Positions 49,322 through 57,730 of a stretch of DNA of 64,000 nucleotides are shown piece after piece; the stretch's first letter is position 1; every line of letters begins with the position of its first letter. This stretch comes from Janthinobacterium sp. 1_2014MBL_MicDiv (GTDB lineage: Bacteria > Pseudomonadota > Gammaproteobacteria > Burkholderiales > Burkholderiaceae_D), in the NCBI RefSeq assembly GCF_001865675.1, contig NZ_CP011319.1, positions 3,906,001-3,970,000 on the forward strand, in the 5' to 3' direction. A program made the translations under genes and the position numbers. Below the pieces are notes generated by a model that did no database searches, was not told the DNA's origin, and saw only the letters and a list, made by a program, of their open reading frames with translations.

Positions 49322-50518
49322 CTACCAGGCGCAGGTGCGCAAGCCGGCAAAGATGTCGCCGCGCTCGGGCGCATGGAAGGCGCGCATGCGCGCCGACTGC
49401 AGGCGCGGCGGCGTGGCGAACGAGGCGCCGCGCAGCACCTGGTGGCGCATGAAATACGGCGCCGAATATTCGCGCCAGGCATCGGGCGCAAAGCCCGGAT
49501 ACGGCTCGAACGGCGTCGCCGTCCACTCCCACACCTGTCCCCACTGGAAGCGCGGATGGCCGGACAGCGCAGCATACTCCCATTCCGCCTCGGTCGCCAG
49601 GCGCCGCCCGGCCCAGGCGCAATACGCTTGCGCCTCGTACAGATTGATGTGGCGCACGGCTTCGTTCGGCGCCAGGGTCACCGGCTGGCCAAAGCGCAGC
49701 GTGCGCCACTGCGTGGCGTCGCGCAGCCAGTACAGCGGCGACGAGCGCTCCTGCTGCATCAGCCAGGCGCTGCCGGCCGCGCTCCAGAACTGGCGGTTCT
49801 GGTAGCCGCCATCGGAGACAAAATCGGCGAACTGGGCGTTCGACACGGGCACGGCGTCGATGGCGAAGGGCGCTACATAGCACGCGTATGGCGGGCATTC
49901 ATTGTCGAAGGCGAAGCCGGCGTCGCGGCGCGAACCCAGTTCGATGCTACCACCTGGAAAGGCGATCTCGCCCAGGCCCGCCGGCAAGGCGGGACTGGCC
50001 GCCAGGGTCCCGGGCGCTGCCAGGCCCAGCCATTGCAAGCCGGCCAGCAATTGCTCGCCGCACAAGTCTTCATGGGCCAGCGCCAGGCGGTACGGGTACA
50101 GGGCGCCGTCGACATTGGCTTCGCGCGACAGTTTATCGAGTACCCGGTCGAGCACTTCGTGGCAATACGTCTTCACGGCGCCGGGGCTGGGCAAGTCCAG
50201 CTTCCAACGCGTGCGCTGCTCGACCATATTGGCGTCGAACAAATCGTCACCGCGCGTCAGCAGGGAATTGTAGACGGCGTCCGCCGGATGGCTGGAAGCC
50301 GCTTCGCGCAGGATGAACCACTCGGCGAACCAGGCGATATGCGCGAGTTGCCACAATGGCGGATTGAGCTGTAGATGGCGGGGCATGCGCTCCACCACGT
50401 CCAGTCCGGCGGAAACATAACAGTCGAACAGGAACAGGGTGGCTTGGCGCGCGGCCAGCAGCGACTGGGCCAGTTGCTGCGCGCCGGCGTGGCGAAAAGA
50501 AGCGTTGATTAAAGTCAT
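49322..50518 (-). CDS. EgtB/SenA-type nonheme-iron sulfoxide or selenoxide synthase-like protein
   Basis: A 398-residue protein with an N-terminal DinB_2-like four-helix domain (residues 15-170) and a C-terminal formylglycine-generating-enzyme (FGE) sulfatase domain (about 190-398; FAIDAVPVSNAQFADFVSDGG, AYCAWAGRRLATEAEWEYA, VWEWTATPFEPYPGF, VLRGASFATPPRLQ, IFAGLRTCAW). This is the layout of EgtB (ergothioneine) and SenA (selenoneine) synthases, which join Cys or selenosugar to trimethylhistidine. Iron should be held by three His. H60 (QLAHIAWFAEWF) and H149 (LALAHEDLCGEQ) are present, but the expected His at 153 is Cys. No egtD or senB gene is adjacent. Function is therefore uncertain. Confidence 0.8.
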   Translation of the reverse strand: MTLINASFRHAGAQQLAQSLLAARQATLFLFDCYVSAGLDVVERMPRHLQLNPPLWQLAHIAWFAEWFILREAASSHPADAVYNSLLTRGDDLFDANMVEQRTRWKLDLPSPGAVKTYCHEVLDRVLDKLSREANVDGALYPYRLALAHEDLCGEQLLAGLQWLGLAAPGTLAASPALPAGLGEIAFPGGSIELGSRRDAGFAFDNECPPYACYVAPFAIDAVPVSNAQFADFVSDGGYQNRQFWSAAGSAWLMQQERSSPLYWLRDATQWRTLRFGQPVTLAPNEAVRHINLYEAQAYCAWAGRRLATEAEWEYAALSGHPRFQWGQVWEWTATPFEPYPGFAPDAWREYSAPYFMRHQVLRGASFATPPRLQSARMRAFHAPERGDIFAGLRTCAW

Positions 50519-50598
50519 GGCCCGATTGTAACGACTTTTGCCAACATCGCACGACTCGCAGGGGAAACGCAGGGGCGCAAGCCCCCTGCTCCCGCCAG

Positions 50599-51915
50599 CT
50601 ACTTGACCAGCAATTCGCCCTGCAGCGGCGTGACGACGGACTTCGGCATGCTGACGATGAAACTGCTGCCCTTGTCGGCCACGGACTGGATGGCCAGGGT
50701 GCCCCCGTGGCGCAGCAGCACGTGCTTGACGATGGCCAGGCCCAGGCCCGTGCCCTGGGTTTCGCGCGACCGGCTCTTGTCGACGCGGTAGAAACGCTCG
50801 GTCAGGCGCGAGATATGCTCGGGGCTGATGCCGATGCCCGTATCCTGCGCGATGAATTGCGGTCCCGCCGCGCCATCCTGCCAGCGCAGGGTGATGGTGC
50901 CGCCGGCCGGCGTATAGCGCACGGCGTTCGAGGCCAGGTTGCCGAACGCGCTGTACAGCTCGTCGTAACTGCCCAGCACGTCAGGGCCCTTGCATTCCAT
51001 CGTGATTTCGTGCTTGCCGGCCGATAAGCCCTTGGCATCGCGCAAGACCTGCTGCATGAGCTTTTTGACATCGACGGGCTCGGGGCGCAGCGGATAGTCG
51101 ACCGATTCCAGGCGCGACAGGGTCAGCATGTCCTCGATCAGATGCTGCATGCGGTGGCCCTGCTCCGTCATCAGCTTGAGGTGGGCGGCGCGCGTGGTGG
51201 CGTCCAGGTCCAGCTCGGCGGAGGCGATTTCCAGGAAGCCGACGATGACGGTCAGCGGCGTGCGCAATTCGTGCGAGGCATTGGCGATGAAGTCGCGGCG
51301 CATCATTTCGATGCGTTCCGTCTCCGTCACGTCGTGCGTGACGAGGATCTGGCGGCGGTTTTCAAATGGAATGATCTGCACGATCAGCTTGCGGTTGCGG
51401 AAGGTGATCGTCAGCGGCTGGTCGTAGCGGCCCAGGATGATGTAATCCATGAACTCGGGACTGCGGATCAGATTCGTCACGCGCATGCCCTTGTCGCGCT
51501 CGTGCGTGAGGCCCAGGTGCTTCTCGGCGGCAGGGTTGCACCATTCGAGGAACAGCACGTCGTCCATGATGACGACGCCATCGGGCAGCAGGTGCATGGC
51601 CTGGCGGAAACGCGCCAGCCATTCCGTCAGCTCGGCCTGGTTTTTCTCATCGTCGCGGCGCATGCGGTACAGGCGCGCGAAGATGCTGGTCCAGGCGCCC
51701 CAGCCATCGGGCAGCTTGGCGCTTTGCGGATTGTCCAGCCAGTTACTCAGCTGGAACAGGTAGGACAGCTGCACGAACACCATCATGGCCATCAGCACGA
51801 AGGCGATGCCCAGCGCATACGTGGCGCCAAACAGATACCAGACGACGGCCACGCCCAGCAGCGCCAGCACCATGCGTAAGGCGGCCGGTACCCAGAACAG
51901 CAATTTCGGATTCAT
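50599..51915 (-). CDS. phoR: Phosphate regulon sensor histidine kinase PhoR
   Basis: Inner-membrane kinase that phosphorylates PhoB under phosphate limitation. The 438-residue product has two N-terminal helices (LLFWVPAALRMVLALLGVAVVWYLFGATYALGIAFVLMAM). A DUF3329-like linker and a PAS domain (LPDGVVIMDDVLFLEWCNPAAEKHLGL) follow. The HisKA box is FIANASHELRTPLTVIVGFLE. HATPase motifs are NLASNAVRYT, DTGIGISPEH, FYRVDKSRSRETQGTGLGL and KGSSFIVSMP. It is 11 bp downstream of phoB and closes the pst-phoU-phoBR unit. Confidence 0.96.
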   Translation of the reverse strand: MNPKLLFWVPAALRMVLALLGVAVVWYLFGATYALGIAFVLMAMMVFVQLSYLFQLSNWLDNPQSAKLPDGWGAWTSIFARLYRMRRDDEKNQAELTEWLARFRQAMHLLPDGVVIMDDVLFLEWCNPAAEKHLGLTHERDKGMRVTNLIRSPEFMDYIILGRYDQPLTITFRNRKLIVQIIPFENRRQILVTHDVTETERIEMMRRDFIANASHELRTPLTVIVGFLEIASAELDLDATTRAAHLKLMTEQGHRMQHLIEDMLTLSRLESVDYPLRPEPVDVKKLMQQVLRDAKGLSAGKHEITMECKGPDVLGSYDELYSAFGNLASNAVRYTPAGGTITLRWQDGAAGPQFIAQDTGIGISPEHISRLTERFYRVDKSRSRETQGTGLGLAIVKHVLLRHGGTLAIQSVADKGSSFIVSMPKSVVTPLQGELLVK

Positions 51916-51926
51916 AGAGGCTAGCT

Positions 51927-52616
51927 TTATTTTTCAGACAACATGTAGCCGACGCTGCGCACGGTCTTGATCAGGCTTTCCGCCTCTTTCAAGGCTTTGC
52001 GCAAGCGCAATACGTGGACATCGACCGTGCGTTCCTCGATCACCACATGGTCGCCCCACACCTTGTCGAGCAGCTGGCTGCGCGAAAACACGCGCTCCGG
52101 ATGGGCCAGCAGGAATTTCAGCAGCTTGTATTCGGCATGGCCGATATCGATCTTCTGTTCATCCATCATCACGGTGCAGCTGACGGGATCCAGCGCCACG
52201 TTGCCGGCGCGCATGGGCGCCTGCGCGTGTTCCGGGCTCTTGCGTCGCAACAGCGCCTTGGCGCGCGCCAGCAGCTCGCGCGGCGAGAACGGCTTGGTGA
52301 CGTAATCGTCGGCCCCGCTGTTCAGGCCGGCCAGCTTGTCTTCTTCCATGCTCTTGGCGGTGAGCATGATGACGGGGATGGCGGCAAAATTGCGGTCGGC
52401 GCGGATGCGCGACAGCAGGCGCAAGCCCGTTTGATCCGGCAGCATCCAGTCCAGCAGGATCAGGTGCGGCGTGCGGTGCTGGATGAATTCCCAGGCATCG
52501 GCGACGTTTTGTACAGAACAGCAATTCCAGCCGGATTCGCGCAGCGAATAGGTCACCAGTTCAACGATGGCCGGCTCATCTTCAACAATCAATACCGTGG
52601 TTTTATCAGATGCCAT
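51927..52616 (-). CDS. phoB: Phosphate regulon response regulator PhoB
   Basis: An OmpR-type activator that binds Pho boxes when phosphorylated. The 229-residue product has a receiver domain (TVLIVEDEPAIVEL, phospho-acceptor in LILLDWMLPDQTG, LTAKSMEEDKLAGLNSGADDYVTKPFSPREL). The winged-helix effector includes DIGHAEYKLLKFLLAHPERVFSRSQLLDKVWGDHVVIEERTVDVHVLRLRKAL. Predicted targets in this window are the two Pho boxes between pstS and ppk. It lies 5 bp after phoU. Confidence 0.96.
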   Translation of the reverse strand: MASDKTTVLIVEDEPAIVELVTYSLRESGWNCCSVQNVADAWEFIQHRTPHLILLDWMLPDQTGLRLLSRIRADRNFAAIPVIMLTAKSMEEDKLAGLNSGADDYVTKPFSPRELLARAKALLRRKSPEHAQAPMRAGNVALDPVSCTVMMDEQKIDIGHAEYKLLKFLLAHPERVFSRSQLLDKVWGDHVVIEERTVDVHVLRLRKALKEAESLIKTVRSVGYMLSEK

Positions 52617-52621
52617 AAAGC

Positions 52622-53332
52622 TTACTCAGGGAGCTCCTCGGAAATGGCGGGAGCAGCCACCTTGGTGTGGCGGATGTCCTTGCCTTCAACCACGTAAATC
52701 ACGTATTCGGCGATGTTTTTCGCATGGTCGCCGATCCGTTCGATGGCCTTGGCCACCCACAGGGTGTCGAGCGCCGCCGAAATCGTGCGCGGGTCTTCCA
52801 TCATAAAGGTGATCAAGTTGCGCATGATAGACCGAAACTCATGGTCGATGATGGCATCTTGTGCAATTAATTGTAATGCCTGCTTGCCATCGTTGCGCGC
52901 GAACGCGTCCAGCGCGTCGTGCAGCATGTCGGTGGCCGTGTTGGCGATGCCGCGCACCATCTCGTAATGGTTGACGACGGCGTTGCCGCGCTTGTGCAGA
53001 TTCTTCGCCACGCGGGCGATTTTTGTCGCCTCGTCGCCTACGCGCTCGAGGTCGGTAATCACCTTGATGGTGGCCATGATGGTGCGCAAGTCGTTGGCGG
53101 CCGGCTGGCGGCGCACGATCAGGTGGCTGCAGGCGTCGTCGAGCGACACTTCCAGCTGGTTGACGACGTCGTCTTCGCGCATCACGCGGTCGGCGCGTTC
53201 CGGATTGCCGATGCGAAAGCACGTCATCGCGTCGAGGAACTGGGTTTCAACGATGCCGCCCATCAGGAGCACTTTCGAGCGGATCGCTTCGAGTTCGTTG
53301 TCGTATTGCTTGGATGAATGTTCGCCTATCAT
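52622..53332 (-). CDS. phoU: Phosphate transport regulator PhoU
   Basis: A peripheral protein that couples the Pst transporter to PhoR and restrains signalling when phosphate is plentiful. The 236-residue all-helical product has two PhoU repeats. The first includes HSSKQYDNELEAIRSKVLLMGGIVE and ADRVMREDDVVNQLEVSLDDACSHLIVRRQPAANDLRTIMATIKVITDLERVGDEATKIARVA. The second includes IDHEFRSIMRNLITFMMEDPRTISAALDTLWVAKAIERIGDHAKNIAEYVIY. The ERxGDxAxNI-like motifs that bind metal are in both halves. It lies between pstB (49-bp gap) and phoB. Confidence 0.96.
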   Translation of the reverse strand: MIGEHSSKQYDNELEAIRSKVLLMGGIVETQFLDAMTCFRIGNPERADRVMREDDVVNQLEVSLDDACSHLIVRRQPAANDLRTIMATIKVITDLERVGDEATKIARVAKNLHKRGNAVVNHYEMVRGIANTATDMLHDALDAFARNDGKQALQLIAQDAIIDHEFRSIMRNLITFMMEDPRTISAALDTLWVAKAIERIGDHAKNIAEYVIYVVEGKDIRHTKVAAPAISEELPE

Positions 53333-53381
53333 GCCGTCTCTCCGTATTCAGTTGTCTTGTATATATGGCTATGCGGGTGGA

Positions 53382-54176
53382 TCAGCCGAAGCGGCCCGTG
53401 ATGTAATCCTGCGTTTCCTTGCGAGCCGGATTCATGAAGATCTGGTCCGTTTCGCCGAATTCCACCAGTTCGCCCAGGTACATATAGGCCGTGTAGTCGG
53501 AGCAGCGCGCCGCCTGCTGCATATTGTGCGTCACGATGGCGATCGTGTAATCCTGTTTCAGTTCGCTGATCAGCTCTTCCACCTTTGAGGTCGAGATCGG
53601 GTCCAGCGCCGAGGTCGGCTCGTCAAGCAACAGCACGTCCGGCTTCACCGCCACGCCGCGCGCGATGCACAGGCGCTGCTGCTGGCCGCCCGACAGCGAC
53701 AGGCCGCTCTTCGACAGCTTGTCCTTGACTTCGCCCCACAGCGCGGCCTTCTTCAGGGCCCACTCGACGCGCTCGTCCATCTCGCCTTTCGACAGGTCTT
53801 CATACAGGCGCACGCCAAAGGCGATATTGTCGTACACGGACATGGGGAACGGCGTTGGTTTCTGGAACACCATGCCGACCTTGGCGCGCAGCATGTTGAC
53901 GTCCTGGTCGGCGTCAAGCACGTTGCGGCCGCGGTACAGGATCGAGCCTTCCGCGCGCTGGCCAGGATACAGGTCATACATGCGGTTCAAGGTGCGCAGC
54001 AAGGTTGATTTACCGCAACCGGACGGGCCGATGAAGGCCGTCACCTTCTTCTCGTGGATATCGAGATTGACGTTATGCAAGCTTTGCGTTTTGCCGTAAA
54101 AAAAGTTCAGGCCCGAAATCTCGATGGTTTTCTTCTTTGGTGCCAGGTCTTGGGCTGGATTCATTTGCGTATTCAT
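53382..54176 (-). CDS. pstB: Phosphate ABC transporter ATP-binding protein PstB
   Basis: ATPase of the high-affinity phosphate importer, 264 residues. Walker A is GPSGCGKSTLLRTLNRM, the signature is SLSGGQQQRLCIARG, Walker B is VLLLDEPTSALDP, and VTHNMQQAARCSDYTAYMYLGELVEFG is the PstB-specific C-terminal block. It starts with a short Pro/Lys segment before KKTIEISGLNFFYGKTQSLHNVN. It is the third transporter gene after pstC and pstA and precedes phoU. Confidence 0.97.
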   Translation of the reverse strand: MNTQMNPAQDLAPKKKTIEISGLNFFYGKTQSLHNVNLDIHEKKVTAFIGPSGCGKSTLLRTLNRMYDLYPGQRAEGSILYRGRNVLDADQDVNMLRAKVGMVFQKPTPFPMSVYDNIAFGVRLYEDLSKGEMDERVEWALKKAALWGEVKDKLSKSGLSLSGGQQQRLCIARGVAVKPDVLLLDEPTSALDPISTSKVEELISELKQDYTIAIVTHNMQQAARCSDYTAYMYLGELVEFGETDQIFMNPARKETQDYITGRFG

Positions 54177-54202
54177 GTGGGTTCGCTTCGCTCGATATCT
54201 GT

Positions 54203-55099
54203 TTAATTAGGGACTTTTTGGCTGAACACGGTGCGCGACAGGATATTCAGGGCCAGCACGCTGAAGGTGATCAGCAGTGCGCCACCCCAGGCCAGCGAGC
54301 GCCAGTTGTCGTACGGGCTCATCGCAAACGAAGCGATGACAGACGGCAAGTTGGCCATCGGCGCATTCATGTTGAAGCTTTGGAACTGGTTATTCAGGGC
54401 CGTGAACAGCAGCGGCGCCGTTTCGCCGGCGATGCGGGCCAGGGCCAGCAGCACGCCCGTGATGACGCCAGCCTTGACGGCGCGCAAGCGCACCAGGGTG
54501 GCGACCTTCCAGCGCGGCGCGCCCAGGGCAAACGCGGCTTCTAGCAGGCTGTTCGGTACCAGGCGCAGCATATTGTCCGTCGTGCGCACCACCACCGGCA
54601 CGGCGATCAGCGACAGGGCGATGGCGCCGGCGTAACCCGAGAAATGTTTGACGTGGGCCACGTACAGCGCATACACGAACAGGCCGATGACGATCGATGG
54701 CGCCGACAGCATGATGTCCGTCACGAAGCGCGTCACTTGCGCCAGCTTGTTTTCCTCGCCGTATTCGGCCAGGTAGATGCCGGCCAGGATGCCGATCGGC
54801 GTGCTGACCACGGTGGCCAGGCCCACCATCAGGGCGCTGCCGACGATGGCGTTGATCAGGCCACCGCCTTCGCTGCCCGGCGCCGGCGTCGTTTGCGTGA
54901 ACAGGTCGACCGACAGGGCGCCAAAGCCCTTCACCACCAGGGTGAACAGGATCCACACGAGCACGGCCAGGCCCAGGGCCATGGCGGCCACCGACAAGGC
55001 GATGCCGATGCGGTGCATCAGCAATCGCTTGCGGTAGACGGGGTTCATGGCCGGCTTGGCCGGAACGTCGAGGGTGCTAACTTGGCTGAGCTGGCTCAT
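54203..55099 (-). CDS. pstA: Phosphate ABC transporter permease PstA
   Basis: One of the two membrane channel subunits of the Pst importer, 298 residues with six predicted helices. The first (IGIALSVAAMALGLAVLVWILFTLVV) is followed by the periplasmic stretch GFGALSVDLFTQTTPAPGSEGGGLINAIVGS. The EAA-type loop for PstB contact is near LRLVPNSLLEAAFALGAPRWKVATLVRLR. The C-terminus contains GETAPLLFTALNNQF, typical of PstA. Its start overlaps the pstC stop by 4 bp. Confidence 0.95.
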   Translation of the reverse strand: MSQLSQVSTLDVPAKPAMNPVYRKRLLMHRIGIALSVAAMALGLAVLVWILFTLVVKGFGALSVDLFTQTTPAPGSEGGGLINAIVGSALMVGLATVVSTPIGILAGIYLAEYGEENKLAQVTRFVTDIMLSAPSIVIGLFVYALYVAHVKHFSGYAGAIALSLIAVPVVVRTTDNMLRLVPNSLLEAAFALGAPRWKVATLVRLRAVKAGVITGVLLALARIAGETAPLLFTALNNQFQSFNMNAPMANLPSVIASFAMSPYDNWRSLAWGGALLITFSVLALNILSRTVFSQKVPN

Positions 55100-56115
55100 T
55101 TCGTGCCTTCCTTGCGGGACATGCCAGCCAGCATCAGCTTGGCGGCGGATAAGACGATAAAGGTGATGACAAACAGGATCAGGGCCAGCGAGAACAGCGA
55201 CGCCACGTGCAGCTCGGACTGCGCTTCGCCGAATTCATTGGCCAGCAAGGAGGTGATGCTGTTACCGGCGGCAAACAGCGACCACGACAGCTTGTTGGCG
55301 TTGCCGATGACGAAGGTCACAGCCATGGTTTCGCCCAGCGCGCGGCCCAGGCCCAGCATGACGCCGCCGACGACGCCCGTCTTGGTGTAAGGCAGCACGA
55401 TCTTGCGCACCACTTCCCAGCGCGTGCAGCCCAGGCCGTAGGCCGATTCCTTCAGCACGGCAGGGACGATTTCAAACACGTCGCGCATCACCGAGGCGAT
55501 GAAGGGGATGATCATGATGGCCAGCACCAGGCCAGCCGTCAACAGGCCGATGCCCATCATGGGGCCGCTGAACAGGGGACCGATGATGGGCACGTTGCCC
55601 AGGGTGGCTTTCAGGATGGGCTGGACGTGGTCGGCAAACAGGGGCGCAAACACGAACAGGCCCCAGATGCCGTAGATGATCGACGGCACGCCGGCCAGCA
55701 GCTCGACAGCCGTGCCCAGCGGGCGGCGCAGCCAGGCCGGGCAGATTTCCGTGAGGAACAGGGCGATGCCGAAGCTGACGGGGAACGCGATCAGCAAGGC
55801 GATGACCGACGTCACCAGGGTGCCGATGATGGGGATCAGGGCGCCGTACTGGTCATTGACGGGGTCCCACTCGGCCGAGACGATGAAATGCAGGCCGAAG
55901 GTGCGGAAGGCGGGAATCGATTCCATGATCAGCGAAATGATGATGCCCACCAGGACGATCAGCACCGACAGGGCGAACAGCATCGTCACCTTGTGGAACA
56001 AAAAATCCTGGATACGCTGCTTGCGCATGGTGGAAAGCATTTGCGCGTGACTGATGGAATCGGTCATGGTGCCGCCTGGCATGGGGATCGTGGAGGAGGT
56101 AGATTGTGCGCTCAT
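55096..56115 (-). CDS. pstC: Phosphate ABC transporter permease PstC
   Basis: The second channel subunit of the Pst importer, 339 residues from ATG 56115. An alternative ATG at 56067 (MTDSISHAQML) has a better ribosome-site-like GGCGG and would remove a polar 16-residue tail. Six helices are predicted, the first being VTMLFALSVLIVLVGIIISLIM. The EAA-type loop is VPAVLKESAYGLGCTRWEVVRKIVLPY, and GLGRALGETMAVTFVIGNAN is characteristic of PstC. It is separated from pstS by 294 bp that hold a repeat and two hairpins. Confidence 0.95.
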   Translation of the reverse strand: MSAQSTSSTIPMPGGTMTDSISHAQMLSTMRKQRIQDFLFHKVTMLFALSVLIVLVGIIISLIMESIPAFRTFGLHFIVSAEWDPVNDQYGALIPIIGTLVTSVIALLIAFPVSFGIALFLTEICPAWLRRPLGTAVELLAGVPSIIYGIWGLFVFAPLFADHVQPILKATLGNVPIIGPLFSGPMMGIGLLTAGLVLAIMIIPFIASVMRDVFEIVPAVLKESAYGLGCTRWEVVRKIVLPYTKTGVVGGVMLGLGRALGETMAVTFVIGNANKLSWSLFAAGNSITSLLANEFGEAQSELHVASLFSLALILFVITFIVLSAAKLMLAGMSRKEGTK

Positions 56116-56164
56116 ATTGTGCCAGATGTGGGTGGTACTGCCGGTCTTGCTGTTTTAATACGCC

Positions 56165-56272
56165 TGTCAAAACCTGCTGCGCGTCGTCGGTCTCGGCCTG
56201 CGATGCTCGCCGTACCTTCGTACAGTGGCGCTTCTCGACCGCAACTCCCTTCCGCTCACTACGGTTTTGCCA
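56165..56272 (+). repeat. Dispersed palindromic repeat, copy 2
   Basis: Same family as at 24201 and 60914. It starts GTCAAAACCTGCTGCGCG, carries GCGATGCTCGC, has the centre GTAC-CTTC-GTAC at 56212-56223, and ends ACTACGGTTTTGCCA. It lies between pstS and pstC. Confidence 0.7.
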
Positions 56273-56304
56273 GGTGTCGTTGCTTTTATTCTCTGTATTC
56301 TTTT

Positions 56305-56344
56305 AGCCGGGACCGTCTGCAAGGGCTTGCGGGCGGTCCTGGCT
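56305..56344 (-). other. Intercistronic hairpin between pstS and pstC
   Basis: On the minus strand AGCCAGGACCGCCCGCAAG pairs with CTTGCAGACGGTCCCGGCT (three mismatches), followed by AAAAG rather than a T-run. Such structures after the binding-protein gene usually stabilise its mRNA and lower readthrough into the permease genes; that role is inferred. Confidence 0.6.
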
Positions 56345-56351
56345 AACTCCC

Positions 56352-56376
56352 TGTCCCGCCGTGCTGCTGGCGGGAC
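56352..56376 (-). other. Second intercistronic hairpin after pstS
   Basis: A perfect 9-bp stem, TGTCCCGCC (56352-56360) with GGCGGGACA (56369-56376; one base shared at the loop edge), lying about 35 bases past the pstS stop and directly before the larger hairpin. Confidence 0.6.
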
Positions 56377-56409
56377 AAGGATCGGTACTTATATGCTCAA
56401 GCTAGCGGA

Positions 56410-57459
56410 TCAGTAGATCGACTTGCCCGATGCGTCTTTCAGGTTGGCTTTCCACGATTCCTGCACCAGCTTGATGACCGATGCCGGCATCGGCACGTAG
56501 TCCAGTTCAACGGCAGCAGGACCGCCATTTTTGTAGGCCCAGTCGAAGAATTTCAGCACTTCTTTTGCCTTGGCTGCGTCAGCCTGGACTTTGTGCATCA
56601 GGATGAACGACACGCCCGTGATCGGCCAGCTGTTCTTGCCAGCCTGGTCGGTCAACACCACGCCGAAGCCTGGGGTTTGCGTCCATGGTGCGGAAGCGGC
56701 AGCGGCCTTGAAGTTCTCGTCGTCCGGTTGCAGGAAGTTGCCGTCCTTGTTTTGCAGCTGGGTGTGCGACATCTTGTTTTTCTTGGCGTAAGCCCACTCG
56801 ACGTAGCCGATCGAACCCTTGATACGCTGCACGTTGGCGGCGACGCCTTCGTTACCCTTGCCGCCTACGCCCACGGCCCACTTCACAGCCGAGCCAGCAC
56901 CGATTTTCGATTTGAATTCCGGGTTGGTTTTCGACAGGAAGTCGGTGAACAGGAACGAGGTGCCCGAACCGTCAGCGCGGTGCACCACGGTGATTTCCGT
57001 ATCCGGCAGCTTGACGCCCGTGTTCAGTGCGGCGATCTCGGGAGCGCTCCACTTGGTGATCTTGCCCAGGTAGATGTCGCCAACGACTTTGCCCGTCATT
57101 TTCAGCTGGCCTGGGGTCACGCCGTCCAGGTTGACGATGGTGACCACGCCGCCCATGATGGCCGGGAATTGCATCAGACCCGCTTCTTCCAGCTCTTCCG
57201 CCTTCAAAGGCATGTCGGATGCGCCGAATTCAACAGTCTTGGCCTTGATTTGCTTGATGCCGGCGCCGGAGCCGACGGACTGGTAGTTCAGGCCGTTGCC
57301 GGTGTTGGCTTTGTAGGTCTCAGCCCATTTGGCGTAGATCGGGTACGGGAAGGTTGCACCAGCACCTGTCATATCTGCCGCCATGACGGAAGCGGAAGAA
57401 AATGCCATCGCTGCCGAAGCACCCACGACGATAAATTTGAACATTTGCTTCATTTGCAT
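56410..57459 (-). CDS. pstS: Phosphate-binding periplasmic protein PstS
   Basis: High-affinity phosphate receptor of the Pst importer, 349 residues. A signal peptide (MFKFIVVGASAAMAFSSASVMAAD) is followed by the phosphate-loop regions TGAGATFPYPIYAKWAE, QSVGSGAGIKQI, GASDMPLK, HRADGSGTSFLFTDFLSK and GNEGVAANVQRIKGSIGYVEWAYA. The ATG at 57459 has GAGGAC upstream; ATG 57453 is also possible. It is first in the minus-strand pst-pho unit, with a Pho box and -10 in front. Confidence 0.97.
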   Translation of the reverse strand: MQMKQMFKFIVVGASAAMAFSSASVMAADMTGAGATFPYPIYAKWAETYKANTGNGLNYQSVGSGAGIKQIKAKTVEFGASDMPLKAEELEEAGLMQFPAIMGGVVTIVNLDGVTPGQLKMTGKVVGDIYLGKITKWSAPEIAALNTGVKLPDTEITVVHRADGSGTSFLFTDFLSKTNPEFKSKIGAGSAVKWAVGVGGKGNEGVAANVQRIKGSIGYVEWAYAKKNKMSHTQLQNKDGNFLQPDDENFKAAAASAPWTQTPGFGVVLTDQAGKNSWPITGVSFILMHKVQADAAKAKEVLKFFDWAYKNGGPAAVELDYVPMPASVIKLVQESWKANLKDASGKSIY

Positions 57460-57509
57460 ATCAAGTCCTCAGGGTTGTTAGGGCTCAAAGTCCCGGTTGA
57501 ATGCTGCGC

Positions 57510-57543
57510 AGTCTAGCAAGCGAATATGACAGCTTTATGACAT
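57510..57543 (-). promoter_or_regulatory. Pho box and -10 of the pstS promoter
   Basis: On the minus strand ATGTCATAAAGCTGTCAT (57543-57526) matches the two 7-bp direct halves of the PhoB box closely. The -10 TAGACT (57515-57510) follows after 10 bp, the spacing seen at PhoB-activated promoters. Confidence 0.85.
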
Positions 57544-57635
57544 GCGTCAGATTTCTTGAAATATTTGCCTACGCCCGGGAAATCGCCGTTTTGACGGCCG
57601 AAAATGACATCCGCCCCCATGCTTTATGACAGAAT

Positions 57636-57669
57636 ATGTCACGGCTACGTCATATTTCATGATTACACT
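57636..57669 (+). promoter_or_regulatory. Pho box and -10 of the ppk promoter
   Basis: ATGTCACGGCTACGTCAT (57636-57653) is a weaker PhoB box with TGTCA and GTCAT in the proper 11-bp phase. TACACT (57664-57669) follows after 10 bp. This places ppk under PhoB control, facing the pstS promoter about 90 bp away. Confidence 0.65.
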
Positions 57670-57730
57670 CATTGCGCGTCATACAAGCAAAAATACCGCT
57701 AGAATTAATCATCTGCAAAGACAAAAGAAT

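Noticed and set aside
57626..57730. 35-residue N-terminal extension of polyphosphate kinase
   Set aside because: It would start inside the Pho box and -10 region and has no counterpart in the family. ATG 57731 gives the usual length.
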